From: Clostridia bacterium
GTDB lineage: Bacteria; Bacillota; Clostridia; Christensenellales; UBA1242
Length of the DNA: 5,188 bases
NCBI GenBank assembly: GCA_017399515.1
Contig: JAFQBZ010000040.1
Coordinates: 1-5,188 of the forward strand
Direction of reading: 5' to 3'
Shown: positions 4,952-5,188 of the stretch, piece by piece
Layout of the letters: every line of letters begins with the position of its first letter
Position numbering within the stretch: the first letter of the stretch is position 1
Notes under the pieces: generated by a model
The model's database searches: none
Seen by the model: the letters and a program-made list of their open reading frames with translations, nothing else
Told to the model about the DNA's origin: nothing
Position numbers and translations under genes: made by a program

Positions 4952-5188
4952 ATGAGTTACTACGAAGGCGGCTATGGCGACCACTATTCGGGTGAAAAGA
5001 TTCCTTATGATGAAATTCCAATCTCGAGAAAGGCTCAAAAGAAAAAGCACCAAAGAGTTTCGGTTTCAAATTTCAACATATTGGTTTCATTAGTTGCGGT
5101 TATGTTTATCATAAACATAGGTCTGTGCATAGCGTTAATGTATCATGTTAAGCACGCAGTAAAGAAAAATGTTATTGTCAATCACAAT
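4952..5188 (+). CDS. N-terminus of a signal-anchored membrane protein (3' end outside window)
   Basis: Seventy-nine codons are visible and the frame is still open at the window edge. Residues 1-25 are Tyr/Gly/acidic-rich (MSYYEGGYGDHYSGEK at the start). Then come a basic patch (R26 to R35, including KKKH at 30-33), one hydrophobic segment at about 41-65, and the beginning of a Lys/His/Asn-containing outside region. There is no cleavage site like that of the preceding protein, so this is a signal anchor with the N-terminus inside and the main domain outside. Membrane-bound HtrA-type serine proteases share this layout, but no protease motif is within the window, so that is only one possibility. 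It was missed by simple ORF calling because it lacks a stop codon here. Confidence 0.85.
   Translation, partial: MSYYEGGYGDHYSGEKIPYDEIPISRKAQKKKHQRVSVSNFNILVSLVAVMFIINIGLCIALMYHVKHAVKKNVIVNHN

Overview
The window is AT-rich bacterial DNA in which every credible gene reads on the + strand. It has strong purine Shine-Dalgarno sites, short intergenic gaps and factor-independent terminators. These traits, with a short RluA-type pseudouridine synthase, a family 1 uracil-DNA glycosylase and secreted or anchored surface proteins with Gram-positive-style export signals, suggest a low-GC Bacillota, perhaps an uncultured Clostridia-like lineage. This placement is inference. TAA and TAG both serve as ordinary stops, and nothing seen requires an altered genetic code.

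Layout. (1) Positions 1-823: the tail of an unidentified gene overlaps by one base a stand-alone RluA-family pseudouridine synthase. A 12-bp hairpin terminator that begins inside the synthase stop codon follows. (2) Positions 854-2663: a perfect 8-bp inverted repeat sits just upstream of a two-gene operon. The first gene is an Rsm22-family (METTL17-like) methyltransferase-fold protein that keeps the four cysteines expected to hold a [4Fe-4S] cluster. The second is an unrecognised cysteine-rich protein with a C-terminal membrane anchor. A terminator closes the operon. (3) Positions 2710-5188: a good sigma-70/sigma-A-type promoter and a leader hairpin precede uracil-DNA glycosylase (ung). Seven bases after it comes a secreted protein ending in a bacterial Ig-like domain, then the start of a signal-anchored membrane protein that runs off the window.

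The most notable observation is in the secreted protein. Its reading frame stops at TAA (4834-4836), but the same frame continues for 28 sense codons and encodes a textbook membrane anchor (hydrophobic stretch plus an Arg/Lys tail) before a second TAA at 4921-4923. The ectodomain and its anchor are therefore separated by one in-frame ochre codon. The likely explanations are a recent nonsense mutation, a strain-variable switch between anchored and released forms, a sequencing error, or readthrough.

No tRNA, rRNA, CRISPR array, insertion sequence or phage gene was seen. No gene-free stretch exceeds 300 bases; the longest is 2634-2810, which holds a terminator, a promoter and a leader hairpin.
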